A stretch of 64,000 nt of DNA from Streptomyces sp. RB17. GTDB lineage: Bacteria; Actinomycetota; Actinomycetes; Streptomycetales; Streptomycetaceae. The translations under genes were made by a program, and so were the position numbers. Positions 16,274 to 23,177 of the stretch are shown in pieces. The notes under the pieces are model-generated. The model had not been told where the DNA came from. It made no database searches and was given only the letters and a program-made list of their open reading frames with translations. Position 1 is the stretch's first letter; each line of letters begins with the position of its first letter. The stretch lies in the NCBI RefSeq assembly GCF_009604455.1, contig NZ_WEGL01000007.1, positions 496,001 through 560,000 on the forward strand. Reading direction: 5' to 3'.

Positions 16274-16320
16274 TCACCTTCCCCCACGGCGGTGTCGTAG
16301 GGCTCGGTTAAGTTGCCTGC

Positions 16321-16599
16321 ATGATTGACAGGGATCCGCTTGTGCCGGCACTCACCGGCCTGCTCGTCGACGTCATGTGGTGGTTGGACAGCTGCGGGGA
16401 CGAGGAAGTGGATCCCGACTCCGCGGTGAAGATGATGGAGAGCGTGCGCTGGGTGCTCCTGCAACTGCCCTCGGACCAACGCCAACGGCTCTTGCAGGTG
16501 CTCGCGGACCTGGTCGTGAGGGAGCAAGACCCTGCACGGCGCGAGTTCCTGGAGTCGTTCCCCTTCGCGATCGGCATGGTCGAGGACCAGGAGGACTGA
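16321..16599 (+). CDS. Hypothetical small acidic helical protein
   Basis: 92 aa, ATG start, no signal peptide or membrane segment. Mostly helical, with a tryptophan pair (MWWLDSCGDEEVD) and a long helix (VKMMESVRWVLLQLPSDQRQRLLQVLADLV). The strongly acidic C-terminus ends EDQED. Not recognised. Proteins of this size and style are frequent beside Streptomyces attachment sites; role unknown. Confidence 0.6.
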   Translation: MIDRDPLVPALTGLLVDVMWWLDSCGDEEVDPDSAVKMMESVRWVLLQLPSDQRQRLLQVLADLVVREQDPARREFLESFPFAIGMVEDQED

Positions 16600-17029
16600 G
16601 GTGAGCTGGCTGCGACCTCAGTTCAGCCACAACTGATCACCGGCGGCCGTGACCTGCGGCCGCCTAAACGATCAACGTCCTGACCTGCTGCTGAGCTGTC
16701 GGCAGTTGTCGGCGTTGGTCATCATTGAGCGCCCTTCCACGGCCCCAGGACGGCCCGGGAGGGCGCTCGTGCGTGAGCACCGCTTTAGGAGCGAGGTTGG
16801 GCGGTCACGGGCCTGACCTGCGGATTTCCTACCTTGGGCACAGTCTGGTGGAACTCACCCCTGTCGACCCCGGTTCCCCGTGAGTCCCCGTCCGTTCTGG
16901 CACGGGAGTGGCACGGCCCGCGGGCAGCGCCGGTCCCCTTGATGCGAACTACTCCGTGGTCGGCTGCTCAACTCAGTTGACCGGAGGAGCCGCGGTTGCT
17001 CTACTGCGATGCCGGACCGGGGAGGACGT
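16600..17029. other. Intergenic region with attachment-site-like words
   Basis: At 16738-16757 is ACGGCCCCAGGACGGCCCG, a doubled ACGGCCC motif like those near both element ends. At 16856-16920 a run of GTCGACCCCGG-TTCCCCGTGAGTCCCCG followed by GGCACGGGAGTGGCACGG resembles the direct repeats found in integrase arm regions. No gene supported. Confidence 0.45.
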
Positions 17030-17272
17030 GTGGCAGAACTGCCGGAGAGTGTAGATCGCGACATTCTGGAGGGGCGCACCATCCTCGCAGTGAAGGCGAT
17101 TCGTGAGGCACAAGGATGCCCGCTCCGCGAAGCGGTTGATCTTTACCATCAGCGCTACGGAGAACTTCATCCTGAGCCGGACTCCGCCCAGGAAGCTCCC
17201 CGGCCCCGCGTGCTGCGGTTCGAGCGGGATGGCTCTTTGATCGTGTTTGAGGGACTGCAAGACGGTCAGTAG
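17030..17272 (+). CDS. Small protein with ribosomal L7/L12 C-terminal-like fold
   Basis: 80 aa from a GTG preceded by GGGGAGG. Residues about 12-45 (ILEGRTILAVKAIREAQGCPLREAVDLYHQ) match the beta-alpha-alpha pattern of the bL12 C-terminal domain (KKIxVIKxVRExTGLxLKEAKxLV). It is too short and lacks the dimer domain, so it is not ribosomal bL12. A second L7/L12-like protein lies next to the integrase at 29524. Both are followed by an ACGGCCC doublet (17393 and 29824), which suggests that this one was once beside an attachment site. Confidence 0.6.
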   Translation: MAELPESVDRDILEGRTILAVKAIREAQGCPLREAVDLYHQRYGELHPEPDSAQEAPRPRVLRFERDGSLIVFEGLQDGQ

Positions 17273-17444
17273 CCGAAGAACTGGTTTCAATGGGCGCCCA
17301 AGTCGACTGATGGCGTTGAGCATTGGCCTGACCTGCGCTGATGTGCGCGCTATCTGTCGTCGCCTGTCGACGTTGGTCACTGCCGGACGGCCCAGAGACG
17401 GCCCGAGGGAGCGCACTCCCGGATGCAATGATCTCTAGGGAGGG
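17273..17444. other. Short spacer with an ACGGCCC doublet
   Basis: GGACGGCCCAGAGACGGCCCG at 17391-17411 is nearly identical to the copy beside attR (29824-29842). The preceding GTTGGTCACTGCC also recurs upstream of the doublet at 16735, as GTTGGTCATC. I read it as a duplicated integrase-arm segment. Confidence 0.45.
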
Positions 17445-17450
17445 GTGCAG

Positions 17451-17678
17451 ATGGACATGCTTGAGCTGATGGGGTGGCTGGCCGAGCGCGGGGTCACGAC
17501 CGTGTTCAAGGTCGACGGTGACCGCATGGTTGAGCACCGGAAGGCATGGATGGTCATCGTCAGCGGTGGGCCACTCGGTGAGGACTCGTTCTTCCGTGCA
17601 GACGTGGCCACGGTGGATGCATGCCTTGACTCGCTGCTCGCTCACCTGGAGAGCAAGGGCTTGTCGCCGTTTGCGTGA
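17451..17678 (+). CDS. Hypothetical small protein
   Basis: 75 aa, ATG start after a strong GGGAGGGG (an in-frame GTG lies 6 bases earlier). A small alpha/beta protein: helix MLELMGWLAERG, strand TTVFKVDGD, then WMVIVSGGPLGEDSFFRADVA and a helix VDACLDSLLAHLESKG. Not recognised. The layout suggests a compact soluble protein. Its codon use is less GC-biased than core genes. Confidence 0.6.
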   Translation: MDMLELMGWLAERGVTTVFKVDGDRMVEHRKAWMVIVSGGPLGEDSFFRADVATVDACLDSLLAHLESKGLSPFA

Positions 17679-18020
17679 TCGGCATCTCTGCCTGGCCGCC
17701 GCTGGCACTCGATCTTGAAAACCGTCGCGGCAGCGATGTCAACGTGGGTTCAAATCCCACCCCTCCGCGCGATGAGCAGTGAGAACGGCCTCTGACCTGG
17801 GTTTTCGGTCGGGGGTCGCTCCTGTGTCCCGGTGCCATGACTGCCCGGTGGTCCCCGTGGTTTCCCCGCTCGATCGGGCACGGCTGGGGCACGGTTACCT
17901 TCTGATCCGTAGCTCTATGTGGATCGGTTATCGGCGGTCGGACCGGCCAACTTCCGGTCTCGTCGGGGTTCTGCTGTGCGCGGCCGGTTGCTGTGGTTGC
18001 TGTACTTCGCTGCTGTACAG
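17679..18020. other. Region with tRNA remnant and TCCCCG repeats, no gene
   Basis: It contains the serine-tRNA 3' remnant (17713-17769). At about 17848-17895, GGTCCCCGTGGTTTCCCCG is followed by GGGCACGGCTGGGGCACGG, the same word order as at 16856-16920. This layout (tRNA 3' end, then repeated arm words) is what the end of a different integrated element would leave. Confidence 0.45.
17713..17769 (+). pseudogene. Serine-tRNA 3'-half remnant (attachment-site scar)
   Basis: From an anticodon-loop-like CTTGAAA (TGA anticodon) through a long variable arm whose stem pairs (CGTCGC/GCGATG), then a perfect T-arm (GTGGG-TTCAAAT-CCCAC) and CCCTCCG. The 5' half and the matching anticodon stem are missing (TCGAT instead of the complement of ACCG). 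A 3' half only is the hallmark of an att site left by a tRNA-targeting element. No full tRNA-Ser was found in the window. Confidence 0.55.
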
Positions 18021-18323
18021 CTAGTGCTCGTCGGCCCATGACCGGAACATCGTCAGGAGTTCGGTCAAGTTGCCGGGACCGCAGGCGCCGTCGAATTGAT
18101 GGTCTACCACTCGCGCGAAGATCCAGTCATTGGGGCCGCGCGTGATGGTTTGCTTGGGGTACTCGCACTCTTCAACCGAAGTGCCCTCAAGATCAATCCT
18201 GATGGTCCACCCAGGGTTGTCGAGCGTCGCGATCTTGACACCCCATTCGTGCTCCCAATCGCCGTCGCACTGCTCGGTGTACCACCCCTGTAGCCAGCTG
18301 AGAACGCTGTCCGAGTCGCTCAT
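18021..18323 (-). CDS. Immunity protein 53 (Imm53) family protein
   Basis: 100 aa. The family pattern is clear: LSWLQGWYTEQCDGDWEHEW, then GVKIATLDNPGWTIRIDLEGTSVEE, and a C-terminal WIFARVVDHQFDGACGPGNL. Imm53 proteins are predicted to neutralise polymorphic toxins delivered by neighbouring cells. No toxin gene is beside it, so it is an orphan immunity gene carried as cargo. It reads opposite to the transfer genes. The immunity role is a family prediction. Confidence 0.75.
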   Translation of the reverse strand: MSDSDSVLSWLQGWYTEQCDGDWEHEWGVKIATLDNPGWTIRIDLEGTSVEECEYPKQTITRGPNDWIFARVVDHQFDGACGPGNLTELLTMFRSWADEH

Positions 18324-18666
18324 GTCCGCTGATCCTATAGACGGCTGCGGCCTGACTTTGCGGCCTCATCCTTATCAGGTCGATCACGCCGCTCGTCGAT
18401 GTCGGCTAACCGACCGTGGACCCAGGAGGGTCGTTCGCTGAAGGTCGCCACCGACCGTTGCTGTCCGCGCCTGTTGGTGTCAGGCGTTGGTGTCAGCCTG
18501 AACGTCGGCGGTCGTCGCTAGGCTGTCCTGCACTGAGGCCGGTCAGAGAACCGTTATGGTCCGCGGCCTAAGGGGGGCGGGATCTGAAAGGTCCCCGGGT
18601 TCGCCTCGGGACTGTAGTCGATGCCAGAGGACCGCCCCCCTCCCATTCATACAGCCGAGGCCTCCG
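18324..18666. other. Intergenic region with a structured inverted repeat
   Basis: Apart from the long stem at 18571-18641, no gene is supported. The region lies between the upstream end of the Imm53 gene and the downstream end of the next minus-strand gene. Confidence 0.5.
18571..18641 (-). terminator. Structured inverted repeat, probable terminator of the regulator-like gene
   Basis: AGGGGGGCGG (18571-18580) pairs perfectly with CCGCCCCCCT (18632-18641). Inside is a second hairpin, GTCCCCG...TCGGGAC. A branched fold of this kind 26 bp past the stop of the minus-strand gene would end transcription. A small structured RNA is the alternative. Confidence 0.5.
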
Positions 18667-19392
18667 CTACGCCTCGGTCATCGGCGTTCGACTCGTGTGG
18701 CTGCGGGCAATACGTCGATCTCGGGCACGCGCCGATCGGGCAACCTCGACGGCCGCGAGCAAGCGCTGGCCGGCGCGCACATAGTCCAGCGACGGAGCAA
18801 AGCTCTTGCACCGCTCCACGATCGTCCAGCACATGTCGTCCGAGGGGATCGTCTTCCCCTTCAGGTAGCTCTCAACTCTGAAGGTCAGGCTTCCGAAGAT
18901 CAGCCACAGCTGGTCATCCAGCCGGGTCATACCAAGCAGCCGCTTCAGTTCGTCAATGACCCGCTGCTGTTCAGGCGGGGGGGCGATGGATACGCGGGGT
19001 GCCCTTGGCGTGAACTGCCGCCCAGACTCGACTTTCTGAACCAGACGTGTGTACCTGTCCTTCCACTGGACCGCGAGCGTGCGCCCTTCGTGATCAGCGG
19101 GAAGCCAGCCGATCCACGCCCAAGCTGGCTCCGCATAGAGCAGATCGTCCGAAGACCACTGCTCGTCCGCTGGGTTACCAGCCCACCACCGAAGCAGCGT
19201 GCCGACGGTTTCCTTCTTGGGGAGCCGCGTGCCAGAAAGAGCCGCATACAAGGACGCCCTGGAGGCCGTGGTGGCCTCATGCCCGGCGATCCATGCCACT
19301 GAGACCTTCCCCTCCCCGAGTTGCCGAAGGTCGTATGCGAACTCCTGGAGCGGCCCTGCTTGAGGGTCCGGGATTCGCGGACGAGCTGGCAT
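18667..19392 (-). CDS. Helix-turn-helix-type hypothetical protein
   Basis: 241 aa from an ATG preceded by GAAGGGGGG. The N-terminus (about 10-65) looks like an XRE-like HTH of the Streptomyces type: LQEFAYDLRQLGEGKVSVAWIAGHEATTASRASLYAALSGTRLPKKETV. A Trp-rich central part (LLRWWAG, WAWIGWLPADHE) and a helical C-terminal half (QQRVIDELKRLLGM, YVRAGQRLLAAVEVARSA) follow. Not named; similar proteins occur in Streptomyces mobile and plasmid DNA. A DNA-binding role is inferred from the HTH pattern. Confidence 0.6.
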   Translation of the reverse strand: MPARPRIPDPQAGPLQEFAYDLRQLGEGKVSVAWIAGHEATTASRASLYAALSGTRLPKKETVGTLLRWWAGNPADEQWSSDDLLYAEPAWAWIGWLPADHEGRTLAVQWKDRYTRLVQKVESGRQFTPRAPRVSIAPPPEQQRVIDELKRLLGMTRLDDQLWLIFGSLTFRVESYLKGKTIPSDDMCWTIVERCKSFAPSLDYVRAGQRLLAAVEVARSARARDRRIARSHTSRTPMTEA

Positions 19393-19700
19393 ATGCCAAT
19401 CCCCCCCTTCGGTCCTGTCGTTGATGTCTCGCGACATCTTTTCACAAGATCGTTCTGTCAGTGCCGCCCCATATGCTTTTCCACGGCGACGAGAGCAGCC
19501 GCGAGGGAGGCCTGAGTTGACGGGTCTGTCCGAGCGGCAACCGCTCCAACGGGCTTTCGCCGCGCAGCAATCCGGTGCCGGTCGACCACCTGGAGGTGAC
19601 ACGACTGCGGCCCCCCGCTCCAACGGGGGGCCGCATAGCAATCCGATGGGTCTCGCACCCAAGCAGAAGCACATCCGCACTTCAGTGAGAGGGTAGAACC
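19393..19700. other. Intergenic region upstream of the helix-turn-helix gene
   Basis: This 308-bp gap holds one strong hairpin (19606-19635) and no supported gene. The promoter of the minus-strand gene must lie here. Confidence 0.5.
19606..19635. terminator. Perfect hairpin, bidirectional terminator candidate
   Basis: TGCGGCCCCCCG / CGGGGGGCCGCA with a 6-base loop. It lies about 65 bp upstream of the small frame at 19701. Confidence 0.6.
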
Positions 19701-19919
19701 ATCAGTTCCAGCAACGAGATTACGGGTCAGCCTGTCCCTGCGTCGAGCCGGGACCCCCTTTGGAAGTCATCGTGGACGGCTGTCCGTGCCTTCTCTTCGA
19801 AGCACCGCGTCCTGAGCGGACTTCTCGGTGCCGCTGCATTTGGCCTGACCAGCGGGGCCTGCAAGGTCTTCGGTCAGGACTTTGCCGAGCGGGTCATCAC
19901 CTGGGCAAGCCAGTTCTGA
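19701..19919 (+). CDS. Possible small protein with a non-canonical ATC start
   Basis: An open frame encodes 72 residues with good protein character: a polar N-terminus (SSSNEITGQPVPASSRD), a basic aromatic helix, a hydrophobic stretch (VLSGLLGAAAFGLTSGA) and a polar end (FAERVITWASQF). No ATG, GTG, CTG or TTG exists before the first conserved-looking residues; the frame is closed by a TGA just upstream. An ATC sits 7 bases after GAGAGGG. The element's rep gene also appears to start with ATC. Either this is real or the start was mutated. Confidence 0.35.
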   Translation: MSSSNEITGQPVPASSRDPLWKSSWTAVRAFSSKHRVLSGLLGAAAFGLTSGACKVFGQDFAERVITWASQF

Positions 19920-20459
19920 GCGCCAACGGCGGTCCGCTCCAGTGACCGGGCGGACCGCCAATTCGAGGTGATCGTGACGGTGCGCACTCAGTAGCTTCAG
20001 GATCGCGGAATGATCCACTGCGTTAACCCACCACTCACCTCAGCTCCCATCCCGTACGCCGTCGACCCACACACCGTGGAGCAGGCGTGGTTCCTGGCGT
20101 CCAGGTGGAGCGCGCCACTGTACGAACGACCTGGACGCCAGGGGCCGCGTCTGCTCGGCTCTGCCTGGGTCGATGGTGTGCGGGATGGGAGCCCCAGCAT
20201 CCGCCACAACGGGCCCGCAGTCGGCGACGGCGCCCCCTCCATCCCGGTGCCGGCCGATCCCCCGCCGGAGGCACTGTTCTGACCGCCGCGTACGCCGTGA
20301 TCGACTCATGGCCACCGGCCCTATCCACCAGTGGGCGCGCGTCGGCGCAGCGCGGGCGGAGCGGGCCGAAGGCAGGAGCGTCGCCCGCAGCGGAGCCGGG
20401 AAGCGCGCCCGGCGGAGCGGAGCGCAGCCGGGGCTTGAACCAGTAGAGAAAGTTGTAAC
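19920..20459. other. Non-coding region with a 150-bp inverted repeat
   Basis: It holds the large inverted repeat at 20043-20192, then a purine-rich GC stretch (GCGGGCGGAGCGGGCCGAAGG, about 20340-20440) of a kind common near Streptomyces plasmid genes. No gene is supported. Confidence 0.55.
20043..20192. repeat. Large imperfect inverted repeat, two 75-bp arms
   Basis: The left arm begins GCTCCCATCCCGTACGCCGTCGACCC and contains CCTGGCGTCCAGG. The reverse complement of the right arm begins GCTCCCATCCCGCACACCATCGACCC and contains the same CCTGGCGTCCAGGT. The arms are adjacent and meet near 20118. Such long cruciform-capable DNA in a rolling-circle element could be a single-strand origin or a transfer locus; this is inference. 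Confidence 0.75.
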
Positions 20460-20840
20460 TCAGTCCGTCGGACGGGGCTTGAAGTCGTACGCGCACGCTG
20501 GGAGTTCGGCCGCCTGGCGGTACGCGAGTGGCAGGAAGAGCACTGGTCGGATCGTCCAGGTGATGCGGGTCTTGGCGTGGGTCACTGACACCGTGCATGG
20601 CTCGGCGCGCAGCAAGGCTCGGCGGGTTTCGATGCGGCCCTCGTACAGCCACTCCCACGCCTCGTCGGAGGCGTCCGCGTCCAGGGCCGGCGAGATGGTG
20701 CGGAGGGCGACCGCTACCCAACGGTCGGCCTGGGGTGCCGAGTACGCGTCGAACGATGCCAGTAGCGCCGGCCCCCACTGCTCGGTCAGGTCCTCGGTCC
20801 AGCACTCGCACCAGTAGCCCCACTTCGGCGGCTTCAGCAT
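20460..20840 (-). CDS. Hypothetical AICE protein
   Basis: 126 aa. The ATG lies just inside the end of the ATP-binding protein gene (7-bp overlap), so the two are one operon. It begins MLKPPKWGYWCECWTEDLTEQ and has a middle helix-rich part (ALLASFDAYSAPQADRWVAVALRTI). The C-terminal half looks like a beta-sheet domain (IETRRALLRAEPCTVSVTHAKTRITWTIRPV). Not recognised, but this gene pair is common in Streptomyces integrative elements. Confidence 0.65.
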   Translation of the reverse strand: MLKPPKWGYWCECWTEDLTEQWGPALLASFDAYSAPQADRWVAVALRTISPALDADASDEAWEWLYEGRIETRRALLRAEPCTVSVTHAKTRITWTIRPVLFLPLAYRQAAELPACAYDFKPRPTD

Positions 20841-21262
20841 GGGTGGCCTCCCAGCCGGGCGTCCGCATACAACTCCGCGGTGACCGTGTGGCCCTGGTCG
20901 CTGTCGTGCACGACGACCCGGTGGGCGATGGCGCTGACCATGCCCAGCCCGCGGCCGTGCTCGGCGTCCTGGTCCTGGTGCTCGACCTTCGGGGCCGTGG
21001 CCGTGCCGCCGTCGTCCGTGACCGACACCGCCACCACCTGAGCCGAGACGGCGACGGCCAGGTGGAAGCTGCCGTACTCCCGGCCGCTGGCCGTGTGCAG
21101 GATCGCGTTCGCGCTCAGCTCGCCCACGATCAGTTCGGCGTCTTCGGCTAAGGGGGAGCCGCGCAGAATGTCGCGGGTCCATCGGCGGGCCCGGCCCACT
21201 TCTTCGGGAAATCCTGGGCAACTCAGTCCCCAGACCCGGGCTGTACTCGTATACTCGTGCAT
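20834..21262 (-). CDS. ATP-binding protein, HATPase_c/anti-sigma-factor-like (RsbW type)
   Basis: 142 aa from an ATG 4 bases after GAAGGAAC (an in-frame ATG 30 bases further upstream is less likely). GHKL motifs: N-box ELSANAILHTASG, G1 VTDDGGT and G2 GRGLGMVSAIAH. Short stand-alone GHKL proteins in Streptomyces act as anti-sigma or serine-kinase-like regulators; the partner here is unknown. An operator-like sequence (ACTCGTATACTCGTGCATAC, about 21246-21265) overlaps the start region, so the KorSA-like repressor may control it. Confidence 0.8.
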   Translation of the reverse strand: MHEYTSTARVWGLSCPGFPEEVGRARRWTRDILRGSPLAEDAELIVGELSANAILHTASGREYGSFHLAVAVSAQVVAVSVTDDGGTATAPKVEHQDQDAEHGRGLGMVSAIAHRVVVHDSDQGHTVTAELYADARLGGHPC

Positions 21263-21265
21263 ACA
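21246..21265 (-). promoter_or_regulatory. Candidate repressor operator at the ATP-binding gene
   Basis: ACTCGTATACTCGTGCATAC contains the ACTCGTATA half-site seen in the palindromes at 23071 and 23144, but the second half is not a clean inverted copy. Confidence 0.35.
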
Positions 21266-21308
21266 AGTTCCTTCGTGCTGGTAGGCCGCCATGTGCAGCG
21301 GGTTCGGG

Positions 21309-21740
21309 CTAGACGAGTTTCACGCCGTCGTGGGCGCGGATGGCCGGCGGGGTCGTCGCGTCGAGTGCGTCCAGGACGCGGATCGCGTACGCCTCGTCGG
21401 CAAGCTCGGTGACCTCTGCGCGGGTGGCCCAGCGCAGTGCACGGGTCTCGTCACCGGTGGTGGGCGTGCCGTCGGCGGCTTCGCAGCGGAAGACCAGCGA
21501 GACGATCAACCCCTTCATGTTCTTGTAGACGCCGGTCAGGGTCGCCGGAAGAGCGATCTTGATGCCGGTTTCTTCGAGGACTTCGCGCTGGAGGGCTTCC
21601 GGGATGGTCTCCTCGCGTTCAAGGACGCCGCCCGGCGGCTCCCACTTGCCGTTGTCCCGGCGCTGGATCAGGAGGGCCCGGCCGTGGCCGTCGACGACGA
21701 CCCCGGCGACGCTCACGGAGTGCGGGCGTTCTGTGCTCAC
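21309..21740 (-). CDS. Nudix hydrolase, Pif-like transfer-immunity protein
   Basis: 143 aa from a GTG with GAGGAA in front. The complete Nudix box is present: GGVLEREETIPEALQREVLEETGI (GX5EX7REUXEEXGU). In pSAM2 the pif gene, next to korSA, encodes a Nudix-motif protein that blocks conjugation into cells already carrying the element. The same neighbourhood (divergent from a GntR repressor) supports that role here. A housekeeping nucleotide-cleaning role is the alternative; the substrate is unknown. Confidence 0.82.
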   Translation of the reverse strand: MSTERPHSVSVAGVVVDGHGRALLIQRRDNGKWEPPGGVLEREETIPEALQREVLEETGIKIALPATLTGVYKNMKGLIVSLVFRCEAADGTPTTGDETRALRWATRAEVTELADEAYAIRVLDALDATTPPAIRAHDGVKLV

Positions 21741-21795
21741 GTTCCTCGGCCCTCTCGGCTGGCTAGGCTCTCCACCGTAGCAACAACACTCGCCC

Positions 21796-21813
21796 ACTCG
21801 TCTAGATACCTAA
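21796..21813. promoter_or_regulatory. Candidate operator between the Nudix and GntR genes
   Basis: ACTCGTCTAGATACC lies just upstream of the GntR gene and close to the start of the divergent Nudix gene. It shares the ACTCGT half-site and TAGA spacer of the stronger palindromes. Confidence 0.45.
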
Positions 21814-21826
21814 AGGAGTACTCAAC

Positions 21827-22615
21827 GTGAGCCCTCTCCCTTCCGGCCTCCTCGGCGATCTCGACCCCACGAGCGATCGTGCGGTCTTCCGGCAGATCGC
21901 TGATCAGCTGCGTGAGGCCATTGACCGTGGGCGATTCCGCGAGGGTGAGAAGCTGCCCTCCGAGGCTGAGCTTGTCGAGCACTACGGAGTTTCCCGAATG
22001 ACCGTCCGGAACTCCTTCTCCATCCTCACGGGGGAGGGCCTGGTGCACGCCGAGCATGGCAAGGGCGTCTTCGTACGACCACGACCGCCCGTGCGGCGAC
22101 TCGCCTCCGACCGCTTCGCCCGACGGCACAGGGAGCAGGGGAAATCCGCGTTCATCGTCGAAGCCGACGCGGCCGGCAGTCACCCCCAGGTCGACAGCCT
22201 TGAGGTCAAGGAGGAGAAGGCCAGCCAGGACATCTCCACCCGACTCGGATCCGTCCGGCGCGTGCTCGCCCGTCGGCGCCGGTACCTCCTCGACGGACGG
22301 CCCGTCGAGTTCGCCACCTCCTACCTCCCCCTCGACATCGCACGCGGCACCCCCATTGCCGAACCCAACCCCGGCCCCGGCGGCATCTACGCCCGCCTCG
22401 AAGAGCTCGGACATCGTCTCGACCACTTCGAGGAAGAGATCCGTGCCCGGATGCCTTCGCCCGCCGAGGTCAAGACGCTGCACCTGGCGGCCGGCGTACC
22501 GGTGATTCATCTGATCCGGACCGCTTTCGACACCGAGGGGCGCGCCGTCGAGGTGTGCGACACCGTCATGGCGGCGGACGCATACGTCCTGTCGTACCAG
22601 CTCCCGGCAACGTGA
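21827..22615 (+). CDS. GntR-family (HutC-type) transcriptional repressor, KorSA-like
   Basis: 262 aa, GTG start. The N-terminal winged helix (about 18-88: DRAVFRQIADQLREAIDRGRFREGEKLPSEAELVEHYGVSRMTVRNS) precedes a C-terminal UTRA ligand domain (about 105-255). KorSA of pSAM2, a GntR member, keeps replication and transfer genes silent. The similar palindromes found before this gene, before the transfer operon and inside the spread genes point to one regulon controlled by this protein. The signal that lifts repression is unknown. Confidence 0.88.
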   Translation: MSPLPSGLLGDLDPTSDRAVFRQIADQLREAIDRGRFREGEKLPSEAELVEHYGVSRMTVRNSFSILTGEGLVHAEHGKGVFVRPRPPVRRLASDRFARRHREQGKSAFIVEADAAGSHPQVDSLEVKEEKASQDISTRLGSVRRVLARRRRYLLDGRPVEFATSYLPLDIARGTPIAEPNPGPGGIYARLEELGHRLDHFEEEIRARMPSPAEVKTLHLAAGVPVIHLIRTAFDTEGRAVEVCDTVMAADAYVLSYQLPAT

Positions 22616-22632
22616 TGGACGGCGGCACAGCT

Positions 22633-22998
22633 CTAGGTAGTCGGCTCGTCCTCGCCATCGGGGACCGGCGGGAACATGTGACCGATGCTGTTCCACATGA
22701 AGCCCTCCCGCCAGTTGGGCTTGTCGAGCATCCAGCCGAGGAGCGCTTGCAGGACCTTCTCCTGCGACACCGTCAGTGTCTGGTAGTGCTCCGAGGGGAC
22801 GCCGTCGCGGTATTCCAGCTGGTAGGTGTTGTTGTCGCGGAACCAGACCTGGATGTACCAGTCACCCTCGCGTTCCTCGTCCTGGCGCTCAAGAATCAGG
22901 TACTCGTTGCCGCGTCGCAGGTTGGCGAGCATGGTCCCCACTGCCGGCTTCGTGGGGCGCTTCAGCTGGTGGCCACGGCCGTTGGTCGCTATGAGCAT
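22633..22998 (-). CDS. Hypothetical AICE protein
   Basis: 121 aa from ATG 22998; longer starts are possible because no ribosome site is clear. A compact alpha/beta protein: basic N-terminus (GRGHQLKRPTKPAVGTML), then RRGNEYLILERQDEEREGDWYIQVWFRDN, a strand-rich middle, and a Trp-containing helix (QALLGWMLDKPNWREGF). The family is widespread in Streptomyces elements but of unknown function. It is convergent with the GntR gene and divergent from the transfer operon. Confidence 0.65.
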   Translation of the reverse strand: MLIATNGRGHQLKRPTKPAVGTMLANLRRGNEYLILERQDEEREGDWYIQVWFRDNNTYQLEYRDGVPSEHYQTLTVSQEKVLQALLGWMLDKPNWREGFMWNSIGHMFPPVPDGEDEPTT

Positions 22999-23070
22999 GG
23001 GTGGATTGTGGCGGGTGGGTCTGACACGGGCGCAGGCCGCTTCTCTGAACTCGTACACCGCAACACGCTT

Positions 23071-23086
23071 ACTCGTATAGACGAGT
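23071..23086. promoter_or_regulatory. Perfect palindromic operator, transfer operon promoter region
   Basis: ACTCGT-ATAG-ACGAGT has 6-bp perfect arms. It is between the hypothetical gene at 22633 and the transfer operon. Confidence 0.7.
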
Positions 23087-23143
23087 GGGCAAGTTGTGTG
23101 GCAAGTGGCCCGTACGAGCCCGGGAGACCGGGTTCGCAGGCAG

Positions 23144-23161
23144 ACTCTTGTATAGACGAGT
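23144..23161 (+). promoter_or_regulatory. Second operator copy just before the transfer operon
   Basis: ACTCTTGTATAGACGAGT lies 16 bases before the TTG start of the operon's first gene. It shares TATAGACGAGT with the copy at 23071, so a bound repressor would cover the promoter or start. Confidence 0.65.
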
Positions 23162-23177
23162 AGATAGGGGAACTCCC

